NCBI GenBank assembly: GCA_964545415.1
Contig: CAZJFP010000019.1
Span: forward strand, 1-21,079
DNA length: 21,079 nucleotides
Direction of reading: 5' to 3'
Source of the DNA: CAJBLF01 sp964545415
GTDB taxonomy: Bacteria; Patescibacteriota; Gracilibacteria; Absconditabacterales; Absconditicoccaceae
A program made the position numbers and the translations under genes. The first letter of the stretch is position 1, and the number at the start of each line of letters is the position of its first letter. The notes beneath the pieces are model-generated. The model was not told the origin of the DNA and searched no databases. It saw only the letters and a list, made by a program, of their open reading frames with translations. Positions 1 to 5,434 of this stretch are shown here, piece after piece.

Positions 1-531
1 ATCATGCCATACTCCGGAGAGCTCACTATCGCAGGAATCGGCCCGGATGAAAGCTTCGAACCTACGGTAGCGGCAGACGCCCTCGTCCTTAAGAGAACCT
101 TCGAAGATCATGCTGATCATATCTTCATCGATAGACAATCCCGGAGCAACTACTTGGATATCCAAGACGATCTCATCCCGGGAAATACCGTGAAGTTCGC
201 CGGTACGACGAAAGCGCTGGACGCCGCAGCAGGCAACCATTACTACCAAGTGGCGACGATAGACGAACTGAAGACGGTAGGCCAAGCAAGCCAATCCGAC
301 GTAGAGAATTTGATACAACAATATGGATACTGTGAGACGGACGACGATTGTATCGGTATCTATGGACAATGCCCCCTCTCATGCCAGCTCGCGATCAACA
401 AGAAATACCAGACGACCGTAGAAAAGATCATCAGCAACTTCTGGAATCATCAAGTCCCGCAGTGTACGTATAAGTGTATGGAGATAAAGAAGGTTAGTTG
501 TAGTAGTCAGTATAAATGTGTAGTAGAATAA
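1..531 (+). CDS. C-terminal part of a cysteine-rich, probably exported protein (5' end outside window)
   Basis: The frame is open from the first base to TAA at 529-531, so the gene probably begins upstream; an internal ATG lies at 4. The visible 176 residues fall into two parts. The first ~100 are polar and acidic without an obvious family. The last ~68 carry eight cysteines, starting with CETDDDCIGIYGQCPLSC and ending SCSSQYKCVVE. That spacing looks like a small disulfide-bonded domain, which would suit an exported or surface protein. I do not recognise the family by name. No in-frame UGA is present although there are about ten glycines. The reading frame is certain; function is unknown. Confidence 0.75.
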   Translation: MMPYSGELTIAGIGPDESFEPTVAADALVLKRTFEDHADHIFIDRQSRSNYLDIQDDLIPGNTVKFAGTTKALDAAAGNHYYQVATIDELKTVGQASQSDVENLIQQYGYCETDDDCIGIYGQCPLSCQLAINKKYQTTVEKIISNFWNHQVPQCTYKCMEIKKVSCSSQYKCVVE

Positions 532-555
532 TTTTTATCCCTTTTCTCATTCCCC

Positions 556-750
556 ATGTTCAACCGAGTCTCAGACGCCCTCTATCGGACCCTAGGCAAA
601 ATCGTGACCCTCGCCGCCATCATCGCGGCCATCGCGTTCGTATTTCGATTCATCAAACAGCTGCTCCAGGATCGATTGCGGGAGAAGAAAGTGAAGAAGG
701 TGATCAGATACTACTTCAGCGAGAAGAAAAAGTCTGAGGAAAATAGATAA
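556..750 (+). CDS. 64-aa single-pass membrane protein, near copy of the protein at 5938
   Basis: The protein starts MFNRVSDALYRTLGK, has one hydrophobic segment (about residues 17-36, IVTLAAIIAAIAFVFRF), then a strongly basic tail rich in K, R and E. A near-identical protein is encoded at 5938-6141, with the same start, the same membrane segment and the same KKVKK.IRYYF motif. Conservation at two sites supports this as a real gene in this frame, and the alternative frame starting at 516 is a shadow. No clear Shine-Dalgarno sequence precedes the ATG. Function is unknown. It lies 24 bp after the cysteine-rich gene and could be cotranscribed with it. Confidence 0.75.
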   Translation: MFNRVSDALYRTLGKIVTLAAIIAAIAFVFRFIKQLLQDRLREKKVKKVIRYYFSEKKKSEENR

Positions 751-969
751 AAGCGCTTCGCGCGATAAAAGCTCGTCTACGACTCGCGATAAAAGCTCCC
801 GTTGGTCGCGATAAAAGCTCCGCTAACGCTTCGCGATAAATACTCCCGTTGGTCGCGATAAAAGCTCTCCCGCACTACTGCGGGATCGCGATAAACGCTC
901 CCGTTGGTCGCGATAAATGTTCTCCCGCACTACTGCGGGATCACGATAAACGCTCCCTGCGGTCGCGCC
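751..969 (+). repeat. Array of hairpin cassettes in a conserved spacer
   Basis: About eight units of 20-33 bp each consist of a conserved frame, roughly AAGCTC...TCGCGATAA, around a short variable insert. Most inserts are self-complementary: GCGC-TTC-GCGC, GTC-TAC-GAC, CC-GTT-GG (three times), TCCCGC-ACTACT-GCGGGA (twice) and CC-TGC-GG. The conserved frame contains TAA in each unit, so the array is not a coding repeat. It follows directly on the stop codon at 750. It is not a CRISPR array: the units are too short and the variable parts are palindromes rather than unique spacers. Confidence 0.8.
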
Positions 970-1059
970 GAAAAATAGACGAAAATCCGATTCGGTTATA
1001 TTTGGTTGTATTTGGCTATTGTACGGTGTCCATAAGGATACCATCATTTTTTCTTGCAA
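941..1059 (+). repeat. 119-bp direct repeat, left copy (flanks AbiE)
   Basis: This segment matches 2476-2594 over the same 119-bp length with about nine mismatches by eye and no gaps. It includes the last hairpin units of the array, a TATATTTGG-type short tandem, a terminator-like hairpin (GGTGTCC-ATAA-GGATACC followed shortly by six T) and ends in TTGCAA. A 23-base piece (997-1019) recurs exactly at 3562-3584. Confidence 0.85.
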
Positions 1060-1081
1060 ATTTTCATTTTATCACTATAAA
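1054..1081 (+). promoter_or_regulatory. Promoter for the AbiE pair
   Basis: TTGCAA (1054-1059), a 16-bp spacer and TATAAA (1076-1081). The -35 box is the last six bases of the 119-bp repeat, while the -10 box is unique sequence outside it. The start codon of abiEi is at 1114. Confidence 0.6.
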
Positions 1082-1113
1082 GTATCCGTTTTCAGATACT
1101 TACTCATCACAAA

Positions 1114-1698
1114 ATGGAAAATACCACTACCTTATTGAAGACTAAAAAGACCGCATTCACCTTCCAAGAGGTGAAAGATATCCTCAAGATACCTACGGAT
1201 GCCGGAGTCAAAAGCTTCCTCCAGAGAGCCAAAGCGAACGGAGCTTTGCTCAATCCGATAAAGGGGATACGGGCCTTGCCGGTCTATGACAAACATGAGC
1301 TCGCCTGCAAACTCAAGAAGCAGAGCTATATATCACTGGAGACGGTGCTGTATGATGCCGGCGCGATCTTCCAATCGTATTTCAACACCGTCACCTGTGT
1401 CGCTCCTCAGACCATGACGTATTATTTCGAGAATGGACAATATACCTATTCGAAGATCAAGGATGACATATTGAAAAACCCGTTGGGGATCAAGACGTAC
1501 GATACCTATCGTATCGCTATGCCGGAAAGGGCGTTGTGCGATTATGTGTATCTATATCCGCATACGATGCTGGATAACCCGGAACTCTTCCACAAAAGGG
1601 ATTCGCTCGTGAGATTGAGGAAATTCCTACCGATGTATCCCAAGCAGACGAGAGCGCATATGCGCAGGATATTGAAGCTCACGGACAAAGATATTTAG
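1114..1698 (+). CDS. abiEi: Type IV toxin-antitoxin system AbiEi-family antitoxin
   Basis: The 194-aa protein has an N-terminal winged-helix-like part (TFQEVKDILKIPTDAGVKSF, about residues 15-35), then the segment YISLETVLYDAGAI typical of AbiEi antitoxins, and a C-terminal stretch with PERALCDYVYLYP. In known systems AbiEi binds its own promoter through the N-terminal domain and counteracts the nucleotidyltransferase AbiEii without direct contact. The next gene is AbiEii, beginning 17 bp after this stop, so the pair is an operon. The protein contains no UGA although it has about six glycines. Family assignment rests on motifs and gene order. Confidence 0.85.
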   Translation: MENTTTLLKTKKTAFTFQEVKDILKIPTDAGVKSFLQRAKANGALLNPIKGIRALPVYDKHELACKLKKQSYISLETVLYDAGAIFQSYFNTVTCVAPQTMTYYFENGQYTYSKIKDDILKNPLGIKTYDTYRIAMPERALCDYVYLYPHTMLDNPELFHKRDSLVRLRKFLPMYPKQTRAHMRRILKLTDKDI

Positions 1699-1715
1699 AT
1701 GATGATGCTGGCGTG

Positions 1716-2393
1716 ATGTTCGATTATGAAATACATGAAAGATATATGAAAAAGATCCTGGCTGATATTTTCTCGCATGAGATGGGAAAATTTTTGGCGT
1801 TCAAAGGAGGGACGCTTACCTATCTTGTCCATAGATTGGACAGGTTCTCTACAGATATAGATCTGGATCTGCTGGATGATGTCCAGGAGGGATCGATCGT
1901 CGATGCTATCAGAGAGATTCTGCCGCTTCATGGGGAGATCAAAAACGAGACGATAGGGAAGACCTTGCATAGGCGGATATTCCGTTATGACGAGAGAAGC
2001 ATGAATATCAAGATAGAACTCAACAAAAGACGCTGGAAGCACAACACATACGAATCCATTTCTTTGGATGGAGCACTCATCACCAGTATGACTCCGGACT
2101 GCATCTTCGCAAATAAATTGGTCGCGTTGTCGGAGAGATTTGCCAACAGGGATCTGTATGACGTATATTTCTTCCTTCGTGAAAGATTCCCGATCAATGA
2201 ATCTTTGATCATCGAAAGGACAGGATTGCCGCTAAAAAAATTTCTGCAGAAATTAGTCAAAGAACTGCCTAAGCATTTCAAGGAGAATAGTGTATTAAGC
2301 GGTTTGGGAGAGGTGTTGGATGAGAAACAGAAATCCTGGGTCAAGAAGCATTTGCTTGATGAGGTAGTCAGTCTGTTGAAAAAATCAGAATAA
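1716..2393 (+). CDS. abiEii: AbiEii-family nucleotidyltransferase toxin
   Basis: The 225-aa protein carries the DUF1814 / AbiEii nucleotidyltransferase signature FKGGTLTYLVHRLDRFSTDI with the DIDLDL metal-binding aspartates at about residues 45-49. Known AbiEii proteins transfer nucleotides and are bacteriostatic when not neutralised by AbiEi. They act in abortive phage defence and plasmid or island maintenance. ATG at 1716 is taken as the start; GTG at 1713 is the alternative. Stop is TAA. No UGA codon occurs although about ten glycines are present, unlike most genes here. Together with the flanking direct repeats this suggests a recently acquired module. Confidence 0.88.
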   Translation: MFDYEIHERYMKKILADIFSHEMGKFLAFKGGTLTYLVHRLDRFSTDIDLDLLDDVQEGSIVDAIREILPLHGEIKNETIGKTLHRRIFRYDERSMNIKIELNKRRWKHNTYESISLDGALITSMTPDCIFANKLVALSERFANRDLYDVYFFLRERFPINESLIIERTGLPLKKFLQKLVKELPKHFKENSVLSGLGEVLDEKQKSWVKKHLLDEVVSLLKKSE

Positions 2394-2449
2394 AATCTTT
2401 TAATTTTCCTCTCCCAATCCCATGAACGAACTCCTTGTCGGCTCTCCTT

Positions 2450-2504
2450 GGTCGCGATAAATGTTCGTCTTCGACTCACGATAAATGCTCCCTGCGGTCG
2501 CGCC
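2450..2504 (+). repeat. Short second run of hairpin cassettes
   Basis: The same frame as the 751-969 array: GGTCGCGATAAATGTTC, a hairpin insert GTC-TTC-GAC, TCACGATAAATGCTC, then CC-TGC-GG and TCGCGCC. At the equivalent place in the first array (917-949) the frame is the same but the insert is TCCCGC-ACTACT-GCGGGA, so only the hairpin differs. Confidence 0.75.
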
Positions 2505-2594
2505 GAAAAATAGACTAAAATTTGATTCGGCTATATTTGGTTATATTTGGCTATTGTACCTTGTCCATAAGGATATCATCATTTTTTCTTGCAA
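2476..2594 (+). repeat. 119-bp direct repeat, right copy (flanks AbiE)
   Basis: Matches 941-1059 without gaps. It keeps the terminator-like hairpin (TGTCC-ATAA-GGATA then six T) downstream of abiEii and the terminal TTGCAA, but no -10 box follows this copy. It may therefore terminate the abiE transcript. Confidence 0.85.
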
Positions 2595-2629
2595 TTGTGT
2601 AGTCAGAGGATTTTTGATTAATAAAAATT

Positions 2630-2653
2630 TACCATGAGAAAATTGTCATGGTA
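2630..2653. other. Perfect 8-bp hairpin
   Basis: TACCATGA and TCATGGTA are separated by an 8-base loop. The + strand has an A-run after it. On the minus strand AAATTTTTATT follows, so a weak terminator for minus-strand transcripts is possible. Confidence 0.45.
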
Positions 2654-2695
2654 AAAAAAACGAGAAAACTTAACATGAGATTTTTTTATTTTTAT

Positions 2696-2723
2696 TTGCA
2701 ATTTGAATATATTTGTGTATAAT
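2696..2723 (+). promoter_or_regulatory. Strong promoter of a candidate small RNA
   Basis: TTGCAA (2696-2701), a 16-bp spacer and a perfect TATAAT (2718-2723). No start codon with a useful frame follows before the terminator at 2756-2793. Confidence 0.6.
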
Positions 2724-2729
2724 AAATAT

Positions 2730-2793
2730 GTTATCACGATGGGGATGTCCATAAGATTAAGCGTCGGTGCTTAATTGGTGGGCCCTTTTTTTT
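2730..2793 (+). ncRNA. Candidate ~60-nt small RNA
   Basis: A near-consensus promoter is followed about 60 bp later by a hairpin ATTAAGC-GTCGGT-GCTTAAT (2756-2775), the palindrome GGGCCC and eight T (2786-2793). The transcript would be about 60-65 nt with no apparent ORF. It contains TGTCCATAAG (2747-2756), also present in both 119-bp repeats. It runs convergently towards the NYN gene. The family is not recognised; the limits are inferred from promoter and terminator only. Confidence 0.45.
2756..2793 (+). terminator. Intrinsic terminator of the candidate small RNA
   Basis: A 7-bp perfect stem (2756-2762 with 2769-2775), then GGTGGGCCC and a run of eight T. The stem is separated from the T-run by 10 bases, so the exact terminating structure may also use GGGCCC. 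Confidence 0.5.
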
Positions 2794-2854
2794 ATATTTG
2801 AGACCCAATGAAAATTGTTTTAGATTTTCATGAGGTTAAAATTATATATTCTCC

Positions 2855-3352
2855 TTAAAGAATATATTGTAGAAATTCTATCTTGTGTCTGAGACTTGTC
2901 AGGCTCTCTATTTTTTCTTTTGCAGTTTTTCTAAGGAATAACGAATATTTATTTTTATTAGGTACTATTAATTTCAGTAATTTATTTTTCTCATAAAAAT
3001 ATTTTATCAGACACGAAAAATCGCCATCGCCGGTGACGATAATTGCTTTGTCATATTTTTGGTAATCTATCATTGATTGTAAAACAAGCTCGGCGTCTAC
3101 ATTCCCTTTTGTAGATCAGTCCTTGAAAACGAGCACGGGCTTGAAGATCAATGTATATCAGCAATTCTGAAAAAATGTATACATATTCTGATTGTTGGGT
3201 ATGAACCCGATGAAAAGATATGCTCTGCTTACATCGTATTTATCTTTCAGATATACTTTAAATTTCTTCCGATCTAATTTCCGTCATTGATCCCTGACGG
3301 CCAAGTTGACGTTCTGTGTATCGATAAATGCAAAATTATTCTTTGTTTCCAT
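2855..3352 (-). CDS. NYN-domain (LabA/PIN-like) ribonuclease family protein
   Basis: With UGA as Gly the frame is open for 165 aa from ATG (3350-3352) to TAA (2855-2857). A good Shine-Dalgarno (GGAGAT) lies 5 bases before the ATG. The NYN pattern is complete: FIDTQNVNLAV near the start with its Asp, GNVDAELVLQ in the middle, and IIVTGDGDFSCLI near residue 100, giving the conserved acidic residues of this PIN-like fold. NYN proteins are predicted or shown RNases. Three glycines are UGA (RDQ-G-RKLD, QNC-G-YTL, FKD-G-STKG). The gene is alone on the minus strand with its own promoter at 3465-3492. Substrate and cellular role are unknown. Confidence 0.88.
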
Positions 3353-3391
3353 TCCTATCTCCTTCCGTATAAAATATCGCGTATAATTCAA

Positions 3392-3470
3392 TTGTGTCTC
3401 AATTATACCGCTTATGCGGCATAATTTCGACATCATCTCGCAGTACTGCGAGGGTTGTGTCTCAATTATA
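3392..3470 (-). repeat. Repeat-rich leader of the NYN gene
   Basis: The 16-mer TTGTGTCTCAATTATA occurs at 3392-3407 and exactly again at 3455-3470. Between the copies lie two palindromes: CCGC-TTAT-GCGG (3408-3419) and CTCGCAGTACTGCGAG (3437-3452). On the minus strand each 16-mer begins with TATAAT. The whole block lies between the promoter and the start codon, so the NYN mRNA would carry two hairpins in a leader of about 110 nt. It may be operator sites or RNA structure. Confidence 0.7.
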
Positions 3471-3492
3471 AAAACCTCCTTTTCATTGTCAA
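3465..3492 (-). promoter_or_regulatory. Consensus promoter of the NYN gene
   Basis: On the minus strand: TTGACA (3487-3492), a 16-bp spacer and TATAAT (3465-3470). Both boxes are perfect. The -10 box is part of one copy of the repeated 16-mer. Confidence 0.7.
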
Positions 3493-3561
3493 TCTTATTT
3501 TTGACAAAACGATGGTGGGAGTAGCAAAGTTCGTTTTTGAATTGCTGATTTTCTATTTGGC

Positions 3562-3584
3562 TATATTTGGTTGTATTTGGCTAT
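3562..3584 (+). repeat. Third, partial copy of the AbiE-flanking repeat
   Basis: These 23 bases are identical to 997-1019 in the left 119-bp repeat and consist of a degenerate tandem of TATTTGG-type units. The rest of 3493-3650 shows nothing else that I can name. Confidence 0.7.
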
Positions 3585-3650
3585 ATATGTTATTCTTGAA
3601 AAATTCAGCACTTTGTATAGTATGGAAGTGACTTTATCACTCCCAATCTC

Positions 3651-3725
3651 ATGAACGAATCACTCGTAGGAGTCGTCGGCTCCTGGAGCGTGCTGGTACT
3701 GGCGATCAGATATAGGAAGAGGTAA
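3651..3725 (+). CDS. Possible 24-aa hydrophobic peptide
   Basis: ATG to TAA encodes MNESLVGVVGSWSVLV followed by LAIRYRKR: a hydrophobic core and a basic end, as in small membrane peptides. A similar start, MNELLVGSPWSR and then stop, occurs at 2422-2460 in the same CTCCCAATC.CATGAACGAA context, where it runs into the hairpin cassettes. A weak promoter-like pair (TTGAAA 3596-3601, TAGTAT 3618-3623) lies upstream. No Shine-Dalgarno is visible. It could be a chance ORF. Confidence 0.3.
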   Translation: MNESLVGVVGSWSVLVLAIRYRKR

Positions 3726-3739
3726 AGGAGTCGCGCAGG

Positions 3740-3822
3740 CAACCTCACCCCACCTCTCCTGACAGAGAGGAGTGCGATTACTGAAGTCTTCTCTGTCAGG
3801 AGAAGAAACGAAGATGAGGTTG
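3740..3822 (+). repeat. Dispersed palindromic element, copy 1 (left arm missing)
   Basis: Begins CAACCTCACCCCACCTC and ends GAAGATGAGGTTG, with inner arms CTCCTGACAGAG and CTCTGTCAGGAG. Related copies lie at 7260-7370 (same orientation) and 9339-9446 (inverted). All three are followed, on their own right side or in the local sequence, by an A-rich tract ending in ATAAAATTT. Confidence 0.8.
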
Positions 3823-3863
3823 ATCTAAAAAAAGAAAAAATAAAATTTATTTTCCACAGAGCT

Positions 3864-3935
3864 ATGCGATATATTTACATGCTTCGCTGTAGTTGAGACG
3901 CCAAGAAAGCCTGAAACATAGTGAAGGTTTTCTAA
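3864..3935 (+). pseudogene. Broken 5' copy of the GIY-YIG gene
   Basis: ATG to TAA encodes 23 residues beginning MRYIYMLRCSGD, clearly related to the MWYIYILRCKDK start of the intact GIY-YIG protein 114 bp downstream. DNA similarity is visible over about 29 bases. After that, the sequence turns into an inverted repeat (3897-3939: GACG..AAGAAAGCCT with AGGTTTTCT..CGTC) and the frame closes. It looks like a duplicated gene start disrupted by a small palindrome. Confidence 0.5.
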
Positions 3936-3977
3936 CGTCGAAAGTATATCTGAGTTCTTTTATTTCGTATAAGAAAG

Positions 3978-4259
3978 ATGTGGTATATATACATACTCAG
4001 ATGTAAGGACAAAACCCTCTACACCTGAATAACCAACGACCTCGAGAATAGACTTTTCGACCACAACAACTCCAAGTGCTGAGCGAGATATACCAAGAGT
4101 CGCAGACCAGTGAAGTTAGTTCGAAGTAAAAAAGTCAGAGAGAAGAAAATAGTGATGAGATTGGAATATAAAATCAAAAGAATTGGAAAACAGGAAAAAG
4201 AATCCTTGATTAGAGACGATAAGCTGCGAACCAAGATCAGGAAATTAGTCAGAAAATAA
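3978..4259 (+). CDS. GIY-YIG nuclease domain protein (YhbQ-like single-domain type)
   Basis: The 93-aa protein starts MWYIYILRCKDKTLYTGITN, the GIY-YIG motif (YIY...YTGI). Next come the arginine helix LENRLFDHNN, GARYTKSRRPVKLV, and a C-terminal part with the catalytic glutamate in MRLEYKIKRI followed by EKESLI. This is the small YhbQ/UPF0213 type, a single-strand or structure-specific DNA nuclease in studied members. Two glycines are UGA, one of them the Gly of YTGI in the motif itself, so the gene is unreadable in the standard code. A terminator follows at 4278. It sits just after palindromic element copy 1 and a broken copy of its own start. Confidence 0.9.
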
Positions 4260-4277
4260 TTAGGTAAAAAAAATAAT

Positions 4278-4305
4278 CCGTCGTATGGCGGTTTTTTTTT
4301 TTTTT
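4278..4305 (+). terminator. Intrinsic terminator after the GIY-YIG gene
   Basis: CCGTC-GTAT-GGCGG stem (4278-4291, one G-U pair) followed by 14 T. Confidence 0.85.
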
Positions 4306-4332
4306 GACAAACACGCTTCCGTCGGATATACT
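4304..4332 (+). promoter_or_regulatory. Promoter for the gene at 4360
   Basis: TTGACA (4304-4309) starts inside the T-run of the preceding terminator; after 17 bp comes TATACT (4327-4332). Confidence 0.65.
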
Positions 4333-4359
4333 TATACTGTTTATCTCTTCCACTTCCCG

Positions 4360-4794
4360 ATGGACGAAAAGATCATGAAGCCAAATATCCGCTTTACCAA
4401 AGATGACGAAGGCAAGCGAATAGCTCAGGAAATATCTCATGAGGAGATAGCAGCGATGCCGAAAAAAGATATCGGAATCATCGTCGTAGGTCACGTCGAT
4501 CACGCAAAAGAACAGCTATTGGCTGCGCTTGAAAAATCTGACTTTACGGGCAATATCTTGCTTGTCGGCGCACCGGAAGACGCAAGACTTCCCGGTCATG
4601 AATGATTGCTACCCTTGGAAGAACAACTCAAAGAGATGAGCAAGATGCCGCTGCTCATCAAACCGCTAGAGAGGGAGATCCAGGAAATATTTTTTGAGAA
4701 ACACCCCAAACCGTATACCAAAGATACTACACGCTTCGTACCGAAGCCGCAGAAAAGCAAAGCGAAACAAAAAAGATTCCAGAGGAAGAAGTAG
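4360..4794 (+). CDS. Unknown 144-aa protein with basic C-terminus
   Basis: ATG at 4360 lies just after a good promoter, and the frame reaches TAG at 4792-4794 if the UGA at 4603 is Gly. A terminator follows 26 bp later, which supports reading through to 4794 rather than stopping at UGA. The N-terminal half is polar with a hydrophobic strand IGIIVVGHVDHAKEQLLAAL (about residues 43-62). The middle is helical and leucine-rich, and the last ~20 residues are very basic (QKSKAKQKRFQRKK). The VVGHVDH string resembles the GHVDHGK loop of translation GTPases, but the key GK[ST] is replaced by AKE, so no GTPase call is made. Function is unknown. Confidence 0.7.
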
Positions 4795-4820
4795 CGATCC
4801 ATCGTGTACTCGTGCCTGTC

Positions 4821-4847
4821 CCCGTACTCGCTACGGGTTTTTCTTTT
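4821..4847 (+). terminator. Intrinsic terminator after the gene at 4360
   Basis: CCCGTA-CTCGC-TACGGG perfect 6-bp stem followed by TTTTTCTTTT. Confidence 0.85.
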
Positions 4848-4848
4848 A

Positions 4849-4876
4849 TTGACTTTTTATATAAAAAATATATAAG
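4849..4876 (+). promoter_or_regulatory. Promoter for the gene at 4919
   Basis: TTGACT (4849-4854), a 16-bp spacer and TATAAG (4871-4876), directly after the preceding terminator's T-rich tail. Confidence 0.6.
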
Positions 4877-4918
4877 GAGAATGAAAAAAACACAAAAAAA
4901 CAATTAATACCCAATGCT

Positions 4919-5311
4919 ATGAAACAAACAATCACGCAAGAAGTCTTCTTGTATTTGGTGAGAGCAATACATGCAAATGTATTCCCCGCAACCCAGGATC
5001 CGACATTTGATCGGATTCGTAAAGAATTCGTCGAAGAGATGCAGATGAGATTCCAGAACGCTTCTGACGGCCGGTCGGTATTGATTTGGCGATGCTATGA
5101 CGCGTGTTTCAATGTAGCGTTTCCCATCGACAGCCAAATCCGTATCTCGGAAATCGGGATCTACCAGCAGCGGCAAATCATCCCGCTCGAGAGATTCTTT
5201 GAAGATGATAAGGATGCCAAAATGAAAATCGAGGCGATACACAATGATCTGAACAAGATCAAAGAGATGCTCATCTGTATTGATCTCAAGACCCAAGAGC
5301 ACTTCAAGTAA
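4919..5311 (+). CDS. Unknown 130-aa soluble protein
   Basis: Runs from ATG to TAA with its own promoter and terminator, so it is a single-gene unit. No signal peptide or membrane segment is seen. It has mixed charge, an aromatic-rich central part (SVLIWRCYDACFNVAFPI) and a helical, charged end (KMKIEAIHNDLNKIKEMLIC). The next gene encodes a protein that is also 130 aa up to its first UGA, has a similarly placed hydrophobic core (NTVLLWTSSTGATIACPV) and a NVFPAT/KVFGDA-like start. The two may be distant paralogues, but the similarity is weak. There is no UGA codon. Family not recognised. Confidence 0.7.
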   Translation: MKQTITQEVFLYLVRAIHANVFPATQDPTFDRIRKEFVEEMQMRFQNASDGRSVLIWRCYDACFNVAFPIDSQIRISEIGIYQQRQIIPLERFFEDDKDAKMKIEAIHNDLNKIKEMLICIDLKTQEHFK

Positions 5312-5335
5312 AGATTGTGTATAATTCCCACAACC

Positions 5336-5365
5336 CCGGAGCTGTAGCAGCTTCGGTTTTTTTTT
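5336..5365 (+). terminator. Intrinsic terminator after the gene at 4919
   Basis: CCGGAGCTG-TAG-CAGCTTCGG, a 9-bp stem with one G-U pair, then nine T. Confidence 0.88.
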
Positions 5366-5383
5366 GTTGAAGAAGATGAGGGG

Positions 5384-5411
5384 TTGACTTTTGTAAGTAA
5401 ATAGATATAAA
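5384..5411 (+). promoter_or_regulatory. Promoter for the gene at 5435
   Basis: TTGACT (5384-5389), a 16-bp spacer and TATAAA (5406-5411). Confidence 0.65.
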
Positions 5412-5434
5412 AAATATACCAAAAAAACAAAAAG

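Noticed and set aside
751..969. CRISPR array
   Set aside because: Units are 20-33 bp, the variable parts are short palindromes and not unique spacers, and no cas genes are near.
751..1059. Integron attC-like sites or coding repeats
   Set aside because: No GTTRRRY core or integrase is seen, and every unit carries TAA and changes frame length.
823..1145. Overlapping ORFs on both strands across the hairpin array
   Set aside because: They are made of the repeat itself and overlap the AbiE promoter; no conserved protein features.
4486..4545. GTPase P-loop in the protein at 4360 (VVGHVDH)
   Set aside because: The lysine and Ser/Thr of GK[ST] are missing (HAKEQ), there is no NKxD, and the protein is too short.
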